Below, piece after piece: positions 26,554 through 35,669 of a stretch of DNA of 64,000 bases (position 1 is the stretch's first letter; each line of letters opens with the position of its first letter). A program made the translations under genes and the position numbers. The notes below the pieces were generated by a model, which saw only the letters and a list, made by a program, of their open reading frames with translations, made no database searches and had not been told where the DNA came from. The stretch comes from Hypericibacter terrae (lineage in GTDB: Bacteria; Pseudomonadota; Alphaproteobacteria; Dongiales; Dongiaceae), in assembly GCF_008728855.1 (NCBI RefSeq), contig NZ_CP042906.1:1984001-2048000 (forward strand), given 5' to 3'.

Positions 26554-27705
26554 ATGCCGGCCTACCGGGGGCTGACCTGGGATCATCCGCGCGGCTACAA
26601 GGCGCTGCAGGCGGCGGCCGCGCGGCTTGACGAGGCGCGCGACGGTCTGAAGATCCACTGGGACCGCCAGCCGCTCGAGGGCTTCGAATCCCATCCGATC
26701 GACGATCTCTGCCGCCGCTACGACATCGTCGTGCTCGACCATCCGCATATCGGCGAGGCCGTCGCGAAACGCTGCCTGCAGCCGCTTGAATCCATCTTCG
26801 TAGGCGACGAGATCGCGGCCTGGGGACGGGACACGATTGGACCCTGCCTGACCAGCTATCGCTATGCCGGTTCCCATTGGGCGCTGCCGCTGGATGCGGC
26901 GACGCAAGTGATGGCGCTGCGCCCCGATCTCCTGGATCGCGACCCGCCGCGGAGCTGGGCGGAGATGCTGGCTCTGCCGGCGAACATTCCGCTCTGTCTC
27001 TCACTTGCCGGTCCCCATGCGATCCTGAGCCTCATGTCGATGTCGGTCGCGCTGGGCGAGGTGCCGGGCGCCGGCGATCCGAGCCGGTTCCTGGCGGCCC
27101 GGGCGGTGGCGGCGGCGCTGGATATCCTGCGGCCCTTGAGCGAGCGCAGCCTGCCGGCGGCGCGCGACCTCAATCCGATAGGGATCCTGAACCGGATGGC
27201 CGCGGGCGACGATCTGGTGCTCTGCCCGCTGGTCTATGGCTATGTGAATTATTCGGCGCCGCGCGATCCGAAGGCCAAGCGCGTCGCTTTCCATGATGCG
27301 CCCGCGGCCAAGCCCGGGGGCCGGCCCGGCTCGACCCTGGGCGGCACTGGGATCGCCATCAGCACGCGCTGCCAGGTTTCACCGGCGCTGCTCGATCATC
27401 TCCGCTGGCTGATAGGTCCCGAGGCCCAGACTGGATTCATCCCGGCCAACGAGGGGCAACCCAGCCGTCGCGAATCCTGGCAGGATGCGGGCGTCAACGC
27501 CGCCTGGGGTGATTTCTACCGGAACAGTGCCCGGACCCTGGAGCAGGCCTGGGTCCGGCCCCGCTTCGATGGCTATATCGCGTTCCAGACGCAAGCCTCG
27601 GCGATCCTGCGGGAGGGGCTGGACGAACGCCAGCCCGCAGCCGGGATCGCCGGGCGGTTACAGGATTGCTACACCGCCTTGCGCCCAACAGGCGCCGAAC
27701 TCTGA
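26554..27705 (+). CDS. Solute-binding-protein-like protein without a signal peptide
   Basis: A 383-residue protein that resembles family-1 extracellular solute-binding proteins in pattern: HWALPLDAATQVMALRPDLL near the hinge, the PRSWAEMLALP lobe and GGTGIAIS before the C-terminal lobe. The N-terminus MPAYRGLTWDHPRGYKAL is hydrophilic and no upstream start gives a signal peptide, because the previous gene's stop lies 2 bases before the ATG. It should therefore remain in the cytoplasm. It may bind or present an intermediate or act as a sensor, or it may be an enzyme built on the same fold. It sits between the CoA-transferase and crotonase genes. Confidence 0.75.
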   Translation: MPAYRGLTWDHPRGYKALQAAAARLDEARDGLKIHWDRQPLEGFESHPIDDLCRRYDIVVLDHPHIGEAVAKRCLQPLESIFVGDEIAAWGRDTIGPCLTSYRYAGSHWALPLDAATQVMALRPDLLDRDPPRSWAEMLALPANIPLCLSLAGPHAILSLMSMSVALGEVPGAGDPSRFLAARAVAAALDILRPLSERSLPAARDLNPIGILNRMAAGDDLVLCPLVYGYVNYSAPRDPKAKRVAFHDAPAAKPGGRPGSTLGGTGIAISTRCQVSPALLDHLRWLIGPEAQTGFIPANEGQPSRRESWQDAGVNAAWGDFYRNSARTLEQAWVRPRFDGYIAFQTQASAILREGLDERQPAAGIAGRLQDCYTALRPTGAEL

Positions 27706-27717
27706 CGGGGTCGAACG

Positions 27718-28488
27718 ATGGACGAGAACATCCTCTGCACGGTCGAAAACCAGGTCGCGATCATCACCTTGAACCGGCCGGCGAAGCTCAACGCCATGAC
27801 GCCGGAGATGATCCAGTCGATCATCGCGGCGACCGATCGCTGCAACCGCGACGACAATGTGCGCGTCGTGATCGTGACCGGAGCCGGGGAGAAGTCCTTC
27901 TGCGCCGGCTCCGACATCCGCGAGCTCGATACCTATCCCACACCCTGGGCCTTCCGCTCGCGCCCCGACTATTGCGACGCGGTGCGCAGGCTGGTGAAGC
28001 CTTCGATCGCCGCGGTCAATGGCTATGCCTTCGGCGGCGGGCTCGAGACGGCCATGAGCTGCGACATCCGGATCTGCTCGCCCAATGCGCGCTTCGCGGC
28101 GCCCGAGATCAAGCTGGGCTGGATCGGCGGCGGCGGCATGGCGGTCAACCTCGCCCATGCGGTCGGGCCGTCGAACGCGGCCCTCATGATCATGACCGGC
28201 GATCCGATCGAAGCCGAGAAGGCGCTGGCCTGGGGCCTGGTCAGCGAGGTCGTGGCGTCGGACAAGCTGATGGCCCGGGCGCGCGAGATCGCCGCCGCCA
28301 TCGCGGCGCGGGCCCCGATCGCCGCCGAGACCGCCAAGCTCAATCTGCGTGCGGCCTTCTCGATGCCGCTCGACAAGGCGATCGAATATGAGCGCGATCT
28401 TCAGACCGTCTGCTTCGCGACCGAGGACGCGACGGAAGGCCGCCAGGCCTTCAAGGAAAAGCGCGTGCCCGTCTTCAGGCGGCGCTGA
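27718..28488 (+). CDS. Enoyl-CoA hydratase/isomerase family (crotonase) protein
   Basis: A 256-residue crotonase-fold protein. The oxyanion-hole segments EKSFCAGSDIREL and NGYAFGGGLETAMSCD are present. FAAPEIKLGW keeps the first catalytic glutamate position of enoyl-CoA hydratase, but the second, which falls in GPSNAALMIMTGD, is leucine. It is therefore more likely an isomerase, lyase or hydrolase than a simple hydratase. It should act on the CoA ester formed by the CaiB-type transferase encoded two genes upstream. Confidence 0.88.
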   Translation: MDENILCTVENQVAIITLNRPAKLNAMTPEMIQSIIAATDRCNRDDNVRVVIVTGAGEKSFCAGSDIRELDTYPTPWAFRSRPDYCDAVRRLVKPSIAAVNGYAFGGGLETAMSCDIRICSPNARFAAPEIKLGWIGGGGMAVNLAHAVGPSNAALMIMTGDPIEAEKALAWGLVSEVVASDKLMARAREIAAAIAARAPIAAETAKLNLRAAFSMPLDKAIEYERDLQTVCFATEDATEGRQAFKEKRVPVFRRR

Positions 28489-28497
28489 GGACCGATC

Positions 28498-29685
28498 ATG
28501 AGCCATCCCCTGCCGTTGAGCCTGTCGGTCGCGACCACCCTGCCGGAGGATGCGGGATCGGCGACCCTGATCGGCCGTATCTGGCGGCCCGAGGTCGAGG
28601 GACCGTCCGTCGTGCGGCTCGAGGGCGAGACGCTGCTCGATATCACCAAGGCTTTCCCGACGGTCTCGCAGCTCTGCGAGGAGAAGGACCCGGCCAGGGC
28701 CGCGAAGGCAGCCAAGGGCGAGCGGGTAGGAAGTCTCGCCGATATCCTGGCCAACACCCCGACCGATCGCCAGGACACGACCAAGCCGTCGCTGCTGGCG
28801 CCGATCGACCTGCAGGCGGTCAAGGCCTCGGGCGTCACCTTCGTGACCTCGCTGATCGAGCGCGTCATCGAGGAACAGGCGCGGGGCGCGCCCGAACGCG
28901 CGGCTGCCGTCCGGTCCGAGATCCTCGCCGCCATCGGCAGCGATCTGCGGTCGTTGAAGCCCGGTTCGCCCGCGGCGGCGGCGCTCAAGGAACTGCTCAT
29001 CAAAAAGGGCATCTGGTCGCAATATCTCGAGGTCGGGATCGGGCCCGATGCCGAGATCTTCACCAAGGCCCAGCCGATGGCCTCGGTCGGCCATGGCGCC
29101 GAGATCGGCATCCATCCGGGCTCGAGCTGGAACAATCCCGAGCCGGAAGTGGTGCTGGCGGTTTCCTCGGCAGGCCGCATCGTCGGTGCCACGCTCGGCA
29201 ACGACGTCAATCTGCGCGATTTCGAGGGCCGCTCGGCACTGCTGCTGGGCAAGGCCAAGGACAACAACGCCTCCTCGGCGATCGGGCCGTTCCTGCGGCT
29301 TTTCGACGGCGGCTTCTCGCTCGATCATGTGCGCAAGGCGCATATCGGCCTGCGGGTGGAGGGGCCGGATCAGTTCCGGCTCCAGGGCGGCTCCTCGATC
29401 TCGGAGATCAGCCGCGATCCCGAGGAGCTCGTGGAGCAGCTGATCGGCGCCTATCATCAATATCCGGACGGCGTGGTCCTCTATCTCGGCACCATGTTCG
29501 CGCCGATCCAGGACCGGCGCGGGCCCGGGCAGGGCTTCACCCATGAGATCGGCGATATCGTCACGATTTCGACCCCGACCCTGGGCAGCCTGACCAACCG
29601 CGTCACCACCAGCGACAAGGCGCCGGCCTGGCGCTTCGGCGCCACGCAGCTCATGCGCAATCTGGCGAAGCGCGGCCTGCTTTAG
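28498..29685 (+). CDS. Fumarylacetoacetate hydrolase family 2-keto-3-deoxy-sugar-acid dehydratase, XylX-like
   Basis: A 395-residue FAH-fold protein that closely follows the pattern of Caulobacter XylX (2-keto-3-deoxy-D-arabinonate/xylonate dehydratase). Shared segments include GVTFVTSLIERVIEEQARG, SQYLEVGIGPDAEIFTK, WNNPEPEVVL, ATLGNDVNLRDFEGRSALLL and MFAPIQDR. The metal-binding acidic residues lie in PEPE and the later GND. The expected product is an alpha-ketoglutarate semialdehyde-type compound. XylD- and XylA-type genes are not in the window. It is the last gene of the operon and indicates that the pathway passes through a sugar acid. Confidence 0.88.
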   Translation: MSHPLPLSLSVATTLPEDAGSATLIGRIWRPEVEGPSVVRLEGETLLDITKAFPTVSQLCEEKDPARAAKAAKGERVGSLADILANTPTDRQDTTKPSLLAPIDLQAVKASGVTFVTSLIERVIEEQARGAPERAAAVRSEILAAIGSDLRSLKPGSPAAAALKELLIKKGIWSQYLEVGIGPDAEIFTKAQPMASVGHGAEIGIHPGSSWNNPEPEVVLAVSSAGRIVGATLGNDVNLRDFEGRSALLLGKAKDNNASSAIGPFLRLFDGGFSLDHVRKAHIGLRVEGPDQFRLQGGSSISEISRDPEELVEQLIGAYHQYPDGVVLYLGTMFAPIQDRRGPGQGFTHEIGDIVTISTPTLGSLTNRVTTSDKAPAWRFGATQLMRNLAKRGLL

Positions 29686-29699
29686 ACGCGGCCAGCGTT

Positions 29700-30011
29700 T
29701 CAGAAGATGCCGGAATTGAGGGTCAGCTGGGCCAGCCGGTCCAGGGCCTCCGTCATGCGGGCCAGCAGGAGGGCATCGGGTGGCGCCAGCGGATCGATCC
29801 GGGCGAAAGCCTCGGCGGCGGTGCGGAAGCTGTCGATCATCGGGGCGAGCGTGGCCCTGCAGCGCTCATCCTGGAGCGCCATCATCGACGCCAGGGCGGT
29901 ATTGAGGGCCTGCACGGCGCGGTCGCGCTGGGCGCTGAGCTGATCGCGATAGAAACCGAGCAGGCGGGTCCGGCCGAGATCCAAGGCCGGAAGACTGACG
30001 ATGTTCGTCAT
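29700..30011 (-). CDS. Small hypothetical protein
   Basis: A 103-residue, mostly helical protein (YRDQLSAQRDRAVQALNTAL; RATLAPMIDSFRTAAEAFARI). AGGATCGCCGCC lies before the ATG at 30011. No known domain is recognised and there is no signal peptide. It is downstream of the chemoreceptor gene on the same strand with a 98-base gap, so it may be cotranscribed with it. Its end lies 14 bases from the convergent sugar-operon end. Confidence 0.6.
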   Translation of the reverse strand: MTNIVSLPALDLGRTRLLGFYRDQLSAQRDRAVQALNTALASMMALQDERCRATLAPMIDSFRTAAEAFARIDPLAPPDALLLARMTEALDRLAQLTLNSGIF

Positions 30012-30109
30012 GGCGGCGATCCTGAAATGAAGAGACGATGACGGTGCCGAGGGCCGGAGCGGGCAGGGGCGTTGGTTATGCGGCCCATGCCCGCTCCGTT
30101 TCCTTGGCG

Positions 30110-32158
30110 TCAGGCGGCGCGGATGTTGTCCAGGAACTTGCTGACCTCGCCGCGCAGCACTTCCGACTGCTTGGCAAGATCGCCCGCCGTGGACAGAACC
30201 TGGGCCGAGGCGGCTCCGGTCTGGCCGGCGGCCTGGGTCACGCCGGTGATGTTGGTCGAGACCTCGGAGGTTCCGGCCGCCGCCTGCTGCACATTGCGCG
30301 CGATCTCCTGGGTGGCGGCTCCTTGCTCCTCGACGGCCGAGGCGATGGCGGTCGCGATCTCGCTGATCTTGGTGATGGTCGAGCCGATCCCCTCGATGGC
30401 GGTCACGGCCCCGTCGGTCGCTCCCTGCATCGCCTGGATCTGGCCGGCGATCTCCTCGGTCGCCTTCGAGGTCTGGGTGGCCAGCGATTTGACCTCGGAG
30501 GCCACCACCGCGAAGCCCTTGCCGGCTTCGCCGGCACGGGCGGCCTCGATCGTGGCATTGAGCGCCAGGAGGTTGGTCTGGCTGGCGATGTCGTTGATGA
30601 GCTGCACGACATTGCCGATCTTCTGCGCGGCATCGGCGAGGCCCCTCACGGCGCCGTTGGTCCGCGTCGCTTCATCGACGGCACGGCCGGCGATCTGGGT
30701 CGATTCCGAAACGCGCCGCGTGATCTCGCTGATCGAACTGGTCAGCTCCTCGGCCGCGGCCGCCACCGTCTGGACATTGGTGGAGGCCTCTTCCGAGGCG
30801 GCCGCGACGGCGGTCGACTGGCGCGAGGTCTCTTCGGCGGTCGCCGACATGCTCTCGGCCGTCGAACGCATCTCGGTCGCCGCGGAGGCGAGGATCCCGA
30901 GCAGACCCGAGACCGATTCGTCGAAGCTCTTGATATAGCCTTCGATTGCGCGTTGGCGTGCTTCCTTGCGTTCCTGCTCCTTGGCCTGCTCGGCAGCCAG
31001 GCGGTCCATCTCGATCGCGTTCTGCTTGAAGACCTCGACGGCATCGGCCATCTGGCCGATCTCGTCCTTGCGGCCGAGGGCGGGAACCGTGATCGCCTTG
31101 TCGCCGCCGGCGAGCCTGGTCATGGCGCCGGTCATGGCGACGATGGGACGCGAAATACCCCGGCCGATCAGCCAGGCGATGACGAGACCCAGCACCAGGC
31201 CGCCGGCGCTCAGCAACGTGGACAGGGTCTTGGTGCCGGCAATCACGCCGTCGGTGTCCGTGGCGTCCTGTTCCTCGTCAGAGGCCGCATCCTTCTTGAT
31301 CGCGTCGGCATCGCCCGTGATCGCCTTGACCTCGCCGGCAATGGTGACGGTGGTCAGCGATTCGAGGTTGTCGTCGAAGGTCTTGCTCTGCTGGAAGGCG
31401 TCCTCGTAGCTGGCAACCAGGGTCTTGATCTGGTCGACCTCGCTGCGAAGCGCAGGCGTCAGCGTCAGCTTGTCCAGATCCTCCAGGCTTTTCTTGACGC
31501 CCTGGAAGGCCTCCTCGGCCGCCTGGGCGTTGGACGATTCATGGCGGTCCAGCATCAGGTTCGCGTAGAGCCGGGCCTTCATCATCTCGAGCAGCGCGGT
31601 GCTGGCGAGGACCGAGGCGGCGCTATTGCCGTCCTGGCTCGCCTGCCGGCCGACATCGACGAAGTCGTCGGCGAGCTTCGGGCCTTCGACGTCGAGAACG
31701 TCGGTCGCAATGTGGGTCCGCTGCGTCTCGATATCGACGACCTTGTCGAAATCCGTCACCAGGTCCTTGAGCGACGTTCCGATGCCCTGGATGTCCTGCT
31801 TCTGCGCGTCGTCGATCGCTTCGCTGCTGCCCGTCGCGATGTCGTCCTCGAGCTGCTTCTCGATCTCGTGGGTGGCGTCGGCGTCGGCGGCATCGCCGGT
31901 CTCGACGAACATCTCGACATGGCGGCGCAGATCGGTGAGGTTGCGCTCGATCGTCTGGGCATCCGATGCGATGTTGACGACGTCGGTGTAGTTGGCGAAC
32001 TCGGTCGCGACCCTGCTGAAGCCGAAGAATCCCACCAGTGCAATTGCGGCGAGGATCGCCAGTACGCAGAGAAACCCGAGGATCACCCGGGTGCGGATTT
32101 TCATGTTCGCAAGGAAATTGCCGCGGCCCGGGAGGCTCGCAGCGGTGATGGCCGTCAT
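30110..32158 (-). CDS. Methyl-accepting chemotaxis protein
   Basis: A 682-residue transmembrane chemoreceptor. The first membrane helix is about residues 25-46 ([20 protein letters not shown]). A long helical periplasmic sensor follows, probably of the helical bimodular type. The second membrane helix is around 313-332, then HAMP, and a cytoplasmic signalling domain with the hairpin tip around [19 protein letters not shown]. No C-terminal CheR-binding pentapeptide is visible. Its position between two catabolic importer operons suggests sensing of their substrates (inference). The 582-base promoter gap upstream carries several palindromes. Confidence 0.95.
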   Translation of the reverse strand: MTAITAASLPGRGNFLANMKIRTRVILGFLCVLAILAAIALVGFFGFSRVATEFANYTDVVNIASDAQTIERNLTDLRRHVEMFVETGDAADADATHEIEKQLEDDIATGSSEAIDDAQKQDIQGIGTSLKDLVTDFDKVVDIETQRTHIATDVLDVEGPKLADDFVDVGRQASQDGNSAASVLASTALLEMMKARLYANLMLDRHESSNAQAAEEAFQGVKKSLEDLDKLTLTPALRSEVDQIKTLVASYEDAFQQSKTFDDNLESLTTVTIAGEVKAITGDADAIKKDAASDEEQDATDTDGVIAGTKTLSTLLSAGGLVLGLVIAWLIGRGISRPIVAMTGAMTRLAGGDKAITVPALGRKDEIGQMADAVEVFKQNAIEMDRLAAEQAKEQERKEARQRAIEGYIKSFDESVSGLLGILASAATEMRSTAESMSATAEETSRQSTAVAAASEEASTNVQTVAAAAEELTSSISEITRRVSESTQIAGRAVDEATRTNGAVRGLADAAQKIGNVVQLINDIASQTNLLALNATIEAARAGEAGKGFAVVASEVKSLATQTSKATEEIAGQIQAMQGATDGAVTAIEGIGSTITKISEIATAIASAVEEQGAATQEIARNVQQAAAGTSEVSTNITGVTQAAGQTGAASAQVLSTAGDLAKQSEVLRGEVSKFLDNIRAA

Positions 32159-32740
32159 TTTTCTCTCCTCTAACGCCGCGGATGCGGCGGCCTTGTCGCG
32201 GGTGATGTTTCCCCGTCGTTTGAAGCGCCCTCCAGAGGCACTACAACCTATACGGGAATTTCATAAAAATTGACTCGTATTGCGAGTCTCGGCGACAAAG
32301 ATTGAGAAGATGTGGATAAGTCTTCTATCCTTTCGGATAGGAATTTGGCGGTGATTTCTGGGCGATCTATATCTAAGGGTGTAGTTTTCGGTCGAAAACT
32401 GCCATGGCCTTGGGGATCGACCGGTGCAAAGGACAACGCGGAATTGCCCTACTCCAAATTTGATCGTCTGCCGTGGAGCTGCGGTCCAAGCAGCTGGGCG
32501 AAACCTTATAGGAACTTAAGCCTACAAGTCGCCCGGCGACCGGCGCCGATCCTGCCTCGGGCTCCGTGCGGGTGGGCCGCCTTCCGGGCCCGTGCCACGC
32601 CGCTTTTGCAGCGCCCCGGAACAGGAAAATTCCCAGTAATTTCAATCCTCAAAAGGCTCTCGACTTTGACCGGTCCGCTGCACATGATGGGCGCCCATTG
32701 ATTGGGCGGCCAACGGGCCGGTTGCAGGGAGGAATGAAGG
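32159..32740. promoter_or_regulatory. Gap with several palindromes between chemoreceptor and NicX-like gene
   Basis: This 582-base divergent gap holds no supported gene. It contains GACTCG-N5-CGAGTC (32272-32288), CTATCC-TTTC-GGATAG (32325-32340), the 18-base AGTTTTCG-GT-CGAAAACT (32383-32400) and the perfect 12-base palindrome ATGGGCGCCCAT (32687-32698), which overlaps a CGCCCA-TTGAT-TGGGCG hairpin. The last one lies 43 bases before the NicX-like start and is a good operator candidate. No regulator gene is adjacent. Confidence 0.5.
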
Positions 32741-33823
32741 ATGCGGACAGTCGCCGCCGTGCGCGCGCAGGAGATCAACCCGGCTCGGCTGACGGGGCTC
32801 TACCGCAGGGAATTCGAGCTCTGCCAGGTGAAATCTGGCGAGACCGTCGTGGTGCTGACCGATCTGGCGGCGCGGCGCGAATATGTTGAGGCCGCCTTCG
32901 CCGCGGCCGACGATCTCGGCGCCGACATCTATGAGATCTGCGTGAACGCGATCCCCTCCTGGACCAAGGTCGGGGTGCCGACGGTCGGCAAATGCAAGGG
33001 TACGCTCGACGCGATCCGCCAGGCCGACATCCTGGTCTGCCTCCATATCCCGCTCTTCACTGCCTGGCTCAAGGAGGTGATGAATGGCGGCACGCGCGTG
33101 CTGATGATCATCGACGCGCCGGACGATCTGGAACAGCTCCTGGCGCCGAAGGGTCTGAAGGAGGCGGTCAAGCATGCCCATGGCCGCCTCGCCCAGGCGC
33201 GCGAGATGCGCATCCTCAGCGACGCCGGCACCGATCTCACGGTCAAATGCGGCGAATATCCGGTGATGAGCCAGTGGGGCTATGCCGACGAGCCCGGTCA
33301 TTTCGATCATTGGGGCGGCGGGCATGTCCATACCTTCCCGAACGAGGGGACGGCGAACGGCACCGTGGTGGTGCAGCCGGGCGACATCGTCGTGCTGCCC
33401 TATTGCCGCTATGTGCAGGACCCGATCCGGCTCGAGATCCGCGACGGCTTCATCCGCAAGATCGAAGGCGGGCTCGACGCCAAGCTGATGAATGACTGGC
33501 TCGAGGACAACCGCGCGCATCCCGGCGACATGGACGGCCACGCCGTCTCGCATCTGGGCTGGGGTCTCAATCCGCAGGCGCGTTGGTACAATATCGCGCT
33601 CAATGGCGACGCGCCGGAACGCAGCCATGCCAGTGCCCGCACCTTCCCTGGCAACTTCCTGTTCTCGACCGGGCCAAACACGCAGGGAGGCGGCAAGCGC
33701 AGGACCAAGGGCCATTACGACGTGCCGATGCGCGACTGCACCGTGCTGCTCGACAACGCCACGGTCATCGAGCGCGGCAAGTTCGTCGATCCCGCCATGA
33801 TCGTTCAGCGCGAAACGCGCTGA
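32741..33823 (+). CDS. NicX-like 2,5-dihydroxypyridine 5,6-dioxygenase family protein (M29-like fold)
   Basis: A 360-residue protein with the pattern of Pseudomonas NicX: GYADEPGHFDHW, TFPNE, SHLGWGLNPQARW, GNFLFSTGPNTQGGGKR and GHYDVPMRDC. The three Fe(II) ligands of NicX (a histidine, then an H-x-D pair) correspond to H271, H325 and D327 here. NicX opens dihydroxypyridine rings with O2 to give an N-formyl amide. Generic pipelines may call such genes leucyl aminopeptidase because of the shared fold. GGGAGGAATGAAGG precedes the ATG. It heads a cluster with a Mo hydroxylase, a formamidase-like hydrolase and an importer, which supports an N-heteroaromatic substrate. The exact ring is unknown. 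Confidence 0.85.
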   Translation: MRTVAAVRAQEINPARLTGLYRREFELCQVKSGETVVVLTDLAARREYVEAAFAAADDLGADIYEICVNAIPSWTKVGVPTVGKCKGTLDAIRQADILVCLHIPLFTAWLKEVMNGGTRVLMIIDAPDDLEQLLAPKGLKEAVKHAHGRLAQAREMRILSDAGTDLTVKCGEYPVMSQWGYADEPGHFDHWGGGHVHTFPNEGTANGTVVVQPGDIVVLPYCRYVQDPIRLEIRDGFIRKIEGGLDAKLMNDWLEDNRAHPGDMDGHAVSHLGWGLNPQARWYNIALNGDAPERSHASARTFPGNFLFSTGPNTQGGGKRRTKGHYDVPMRDCTVLLDNATVIERGKFVDPAMIVQRETR

Positions 33824-33892
33824 ACCGGGCTTCGCTGGGGTTGGGCGCGAGGCCGGCGACGGCGATCGAAGGGATCGGGGTGGGCTAGGGTC

Positions 33893-34345
33893 ATGAAGAT
33901 CGAGGATGGGTTCACCGTGCGCGCGTCGCGCGACCGGGTCTGGGCCTTCATTACCGACCCCGAGCAGGTCGGCCCCTGCATTCCCGGCTGCACCGGCATC
34001 CAGGTGACGGGGCCGAACAGCTATAAGGCCGGCGTTCGCGTCGCCATCGGTCCGATCAAGGCCGAGTTCAAGCTCGATGTGCAGGTCGAGGAGCAGGTTC
34101 CGCCGAACTATCTGCGCTCCCTGACGAAGGGCGAAGAGGGGAGCCGCGCCTCCATGCTCCAGGCCAAGACGCTGCTGGAGCTGCAGGAGCCGGAGCCCGG
34201 CGTCACGGAAGTCCGCTACAGCACCGAGATTTCGATCGTGGGTCGGCTCGGCAAGTTCGGGTTGGGTGTGATGAAGAAGAAGGCCGAGGGCATCGGCGGC
34301 GATTTCGTGAAGACCATGCGCGAGAGGCTCGAGCCCGCCGCATGA
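33893..34345 (+). CDS. CoxG-like SRPBCC family protein
   Basis: A 150-residue protein of the CO dehydrogenase subunit G (CoxG) family: FTVRASRDRVWAFITDPEQVGPCIPGC at the N-terminus and a hydrophobic-pocket START-like fold. CoxG proteins help anchor or mature Cox-type molybdenum hydroxylases at the membrane. Its stop overlaps the FAD-subunit start as ATGA, so it belongs to the Mo hydroxylase operon that follows. It is shorter than CoxG proteins with a C-terminal membrane tail, and no such tail is visible here. Confidence 0.87.
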   Translation: MKIEDGFTVRASRDRVWAFITDPEQVGPCIPGCTGIQVTGPNSYKAGVRVAIGPIKAEFKLDVQVEEQVPPNYLRSLTKGEEGSRASMLQAKTLLELQEPEPGVTEVRYSTEISIVGRLGKFGLGVMKKKAEGIGGDFVKTMRERLEPAA

Positions 34346-35199
34346 GCGCACCTCTGCTCCATATGCCGGACAGCCTGAAAGAGGCGGCCCGCCTGCTGGC
34401 GGCGGATCCCGAAGCGAAATGCCTCGCCGGCGGCGCCACCCTCGTCGCGATGATGAATGCCGGGCTGGTGCAGCCCAGCGCCCTTGTCAGCCTGCGCAAG
34501 ATCGAGGGGCTGGCGGGCATCGAGCGCCGGGCCGACGGTTCGGTTCGGATCGGTGCGATGACGCGCCACCGCATCACGGCGAATTCGTCCGAGCTCGCGG
34601 CCGGCCAGACGGTCGTGAAGCAGGCGGCCTCCGTGATCGCCAATCCGCCGGTGCGCAATATGGGGACGATGGGCGGCTCGATCGCCTTCGCCGATCCGGG
34701 TGCCGATTATCCGCCGGCCCTGGTCGCCGCCGATGCGGAGATCGAGCTCCTCGGCGGCGGCGGCACGCGGCGCCTCAAGGCGGCCGAGTTCTTCACCGAC
34801 TGGTATCAGACGGCGCTGGAGCCGGGCGAGCTGGTCGCGGCGATCCACTTGCCCGCCGGCGATGCGCGGGCCATCGGTCATTACGACAAGCTGGCGCGGG
34901 TCGAGGGCGATTACGCGACGGCCTCGGTCGCGGTGGTGCTGACCCTCGCGGGCGGCATTTGCACCGGGATCGCGATCGCGGTCGGCGCCTGCGGGCCGAA
35001 GCCGGTGCGGTTGGCCGAGGCCGAGCGCAAGCTCATCGGCAGCGAGCTCGACGATGCCTCGCTCGCCGCGGCGGGTGTACTCCTGGCGGACGCCGCCGAT
35101 CCTGTCGACGATGTCCGCGCCAGCGCCGATTACCGGCGCCTCGTGATTCCGCGCCTGGTTCGCCGGGCGGTGCGTGCGGCGAGGGCGCTGGCCCGATGA
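34342..35199 (+). CDS. Molybdenum hydroxylase FAD-binding subunit (CoxM type)
   Basis: A 285-residue medium subunit of a xanthine-dehydrogenase/Cox-type hydroxylase. FAD-binding motifs of the family are visible: AKCLAGGATLVAMMNAG (the AGG motif, about 27-43) and NPPVRNMGTMGGSIAFADPGAD (the TxGG-like loop). A C-terminal CO-DH flavoprotein domain follows. It passes electrons from the [2Fe-2S] subunit to an acceptor. ATGA overlaps link it to the CoxG-like gene before and the iron-sulfur gene after. Confidence 0.93.
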   Translation: MSAPLLHMPDSLKEAARLLAADPEAKCLAGGATLVAMMNAGLVQPSALVSLRKIEGLAGIERRADGSVRIGAMTRHRITANSSELAAGQTVVKQAASVIANPPVRNMGTMGGSIAFADPGADYPPALVAADAEIELLGGGGTRRLKAAEFFTDWYQTALEPGELVAAIHLPAGDARAIGHYDKLARVEGDYATASVAVVLTLAGGICTGIAIAVGACGPKPVRLAEAERKLIGSELDDASLAAAGVLLADAADPVDDVRASADYRRLVIPRLVRRAVRAARALAR

Positions 35200-35669
35200 C
35201 CGACATCGCCGTCACCTTGAAGGTCAATGGCCGTGACCGGACCTGCCTTGTTCCGGCCGACGAGACCCTGCTCGAGACCCTGCGCGTGCGGCTCGGCCTG
35301 ACCGGCGCCAAGCGCGGCTGCAATCAGGGTGTCTGCGGCGCCTGCACCGTACTGATCGAGGGTCAGCCCGTGCGCGGCTGCCTCTCGCTCTCGGCCAATT
35401 GCGACGGCAGTGCCGTCACCACGATCGAGGGCCTCGCCAAGGGCCGGGCCCTGGCGCCGATCCAACGGGCCTTCGCCGACGCCGGCGCCGTGCAATGCGG
35501 TTTCTGTTCCGCCGGCATGATGCTGGCGGCGACGGCACTCGTCGCGGAGCATCCGAAGGCCACGGTCGACGAGATCAGGGCCGGGCTTGCCGGCAATCTT
35601 TGCCGCTGCTCGGGCTATCGCAAGATCGTCGAAGCCGTTTTGTCGGTCGTGACGGAAGGTGCGCCATGA
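35196..35669 (+). CDS. Molybdenum hydroxylase [2Fe-2S] subunit (CoxS type)
   Basis: A 157-residue small subunit. The plant-ferredoxin-type cluster cysteines are in GCNQGVCGACTVLIEG and the following VRGCLSL. The C-terminal helical cluster cysteines are in QCGFCSAGM and NLCRCSGY. This gives two [2Fe-2S] centres that carry electrons from the Mo site to FAD. The ATG at 35196 overlaps the FAD-subunit stop, and its own stop overlaps the large-subunit start. Confidence 0.95.
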   Translation: MTDIAVTLKVNGRDRTCLVPADETLLETLRVRLGLTGAKRGCNQGVCGACTVLIEGQPVRGCLSLSANCDGSAVTTIEGLAKGRALAPIQRAFADAGAVQCGFCSAGMMLAATALVAEHPKATVDEIRAGLAGNLCRCSGYRKIVEAVLSVVTEGAP

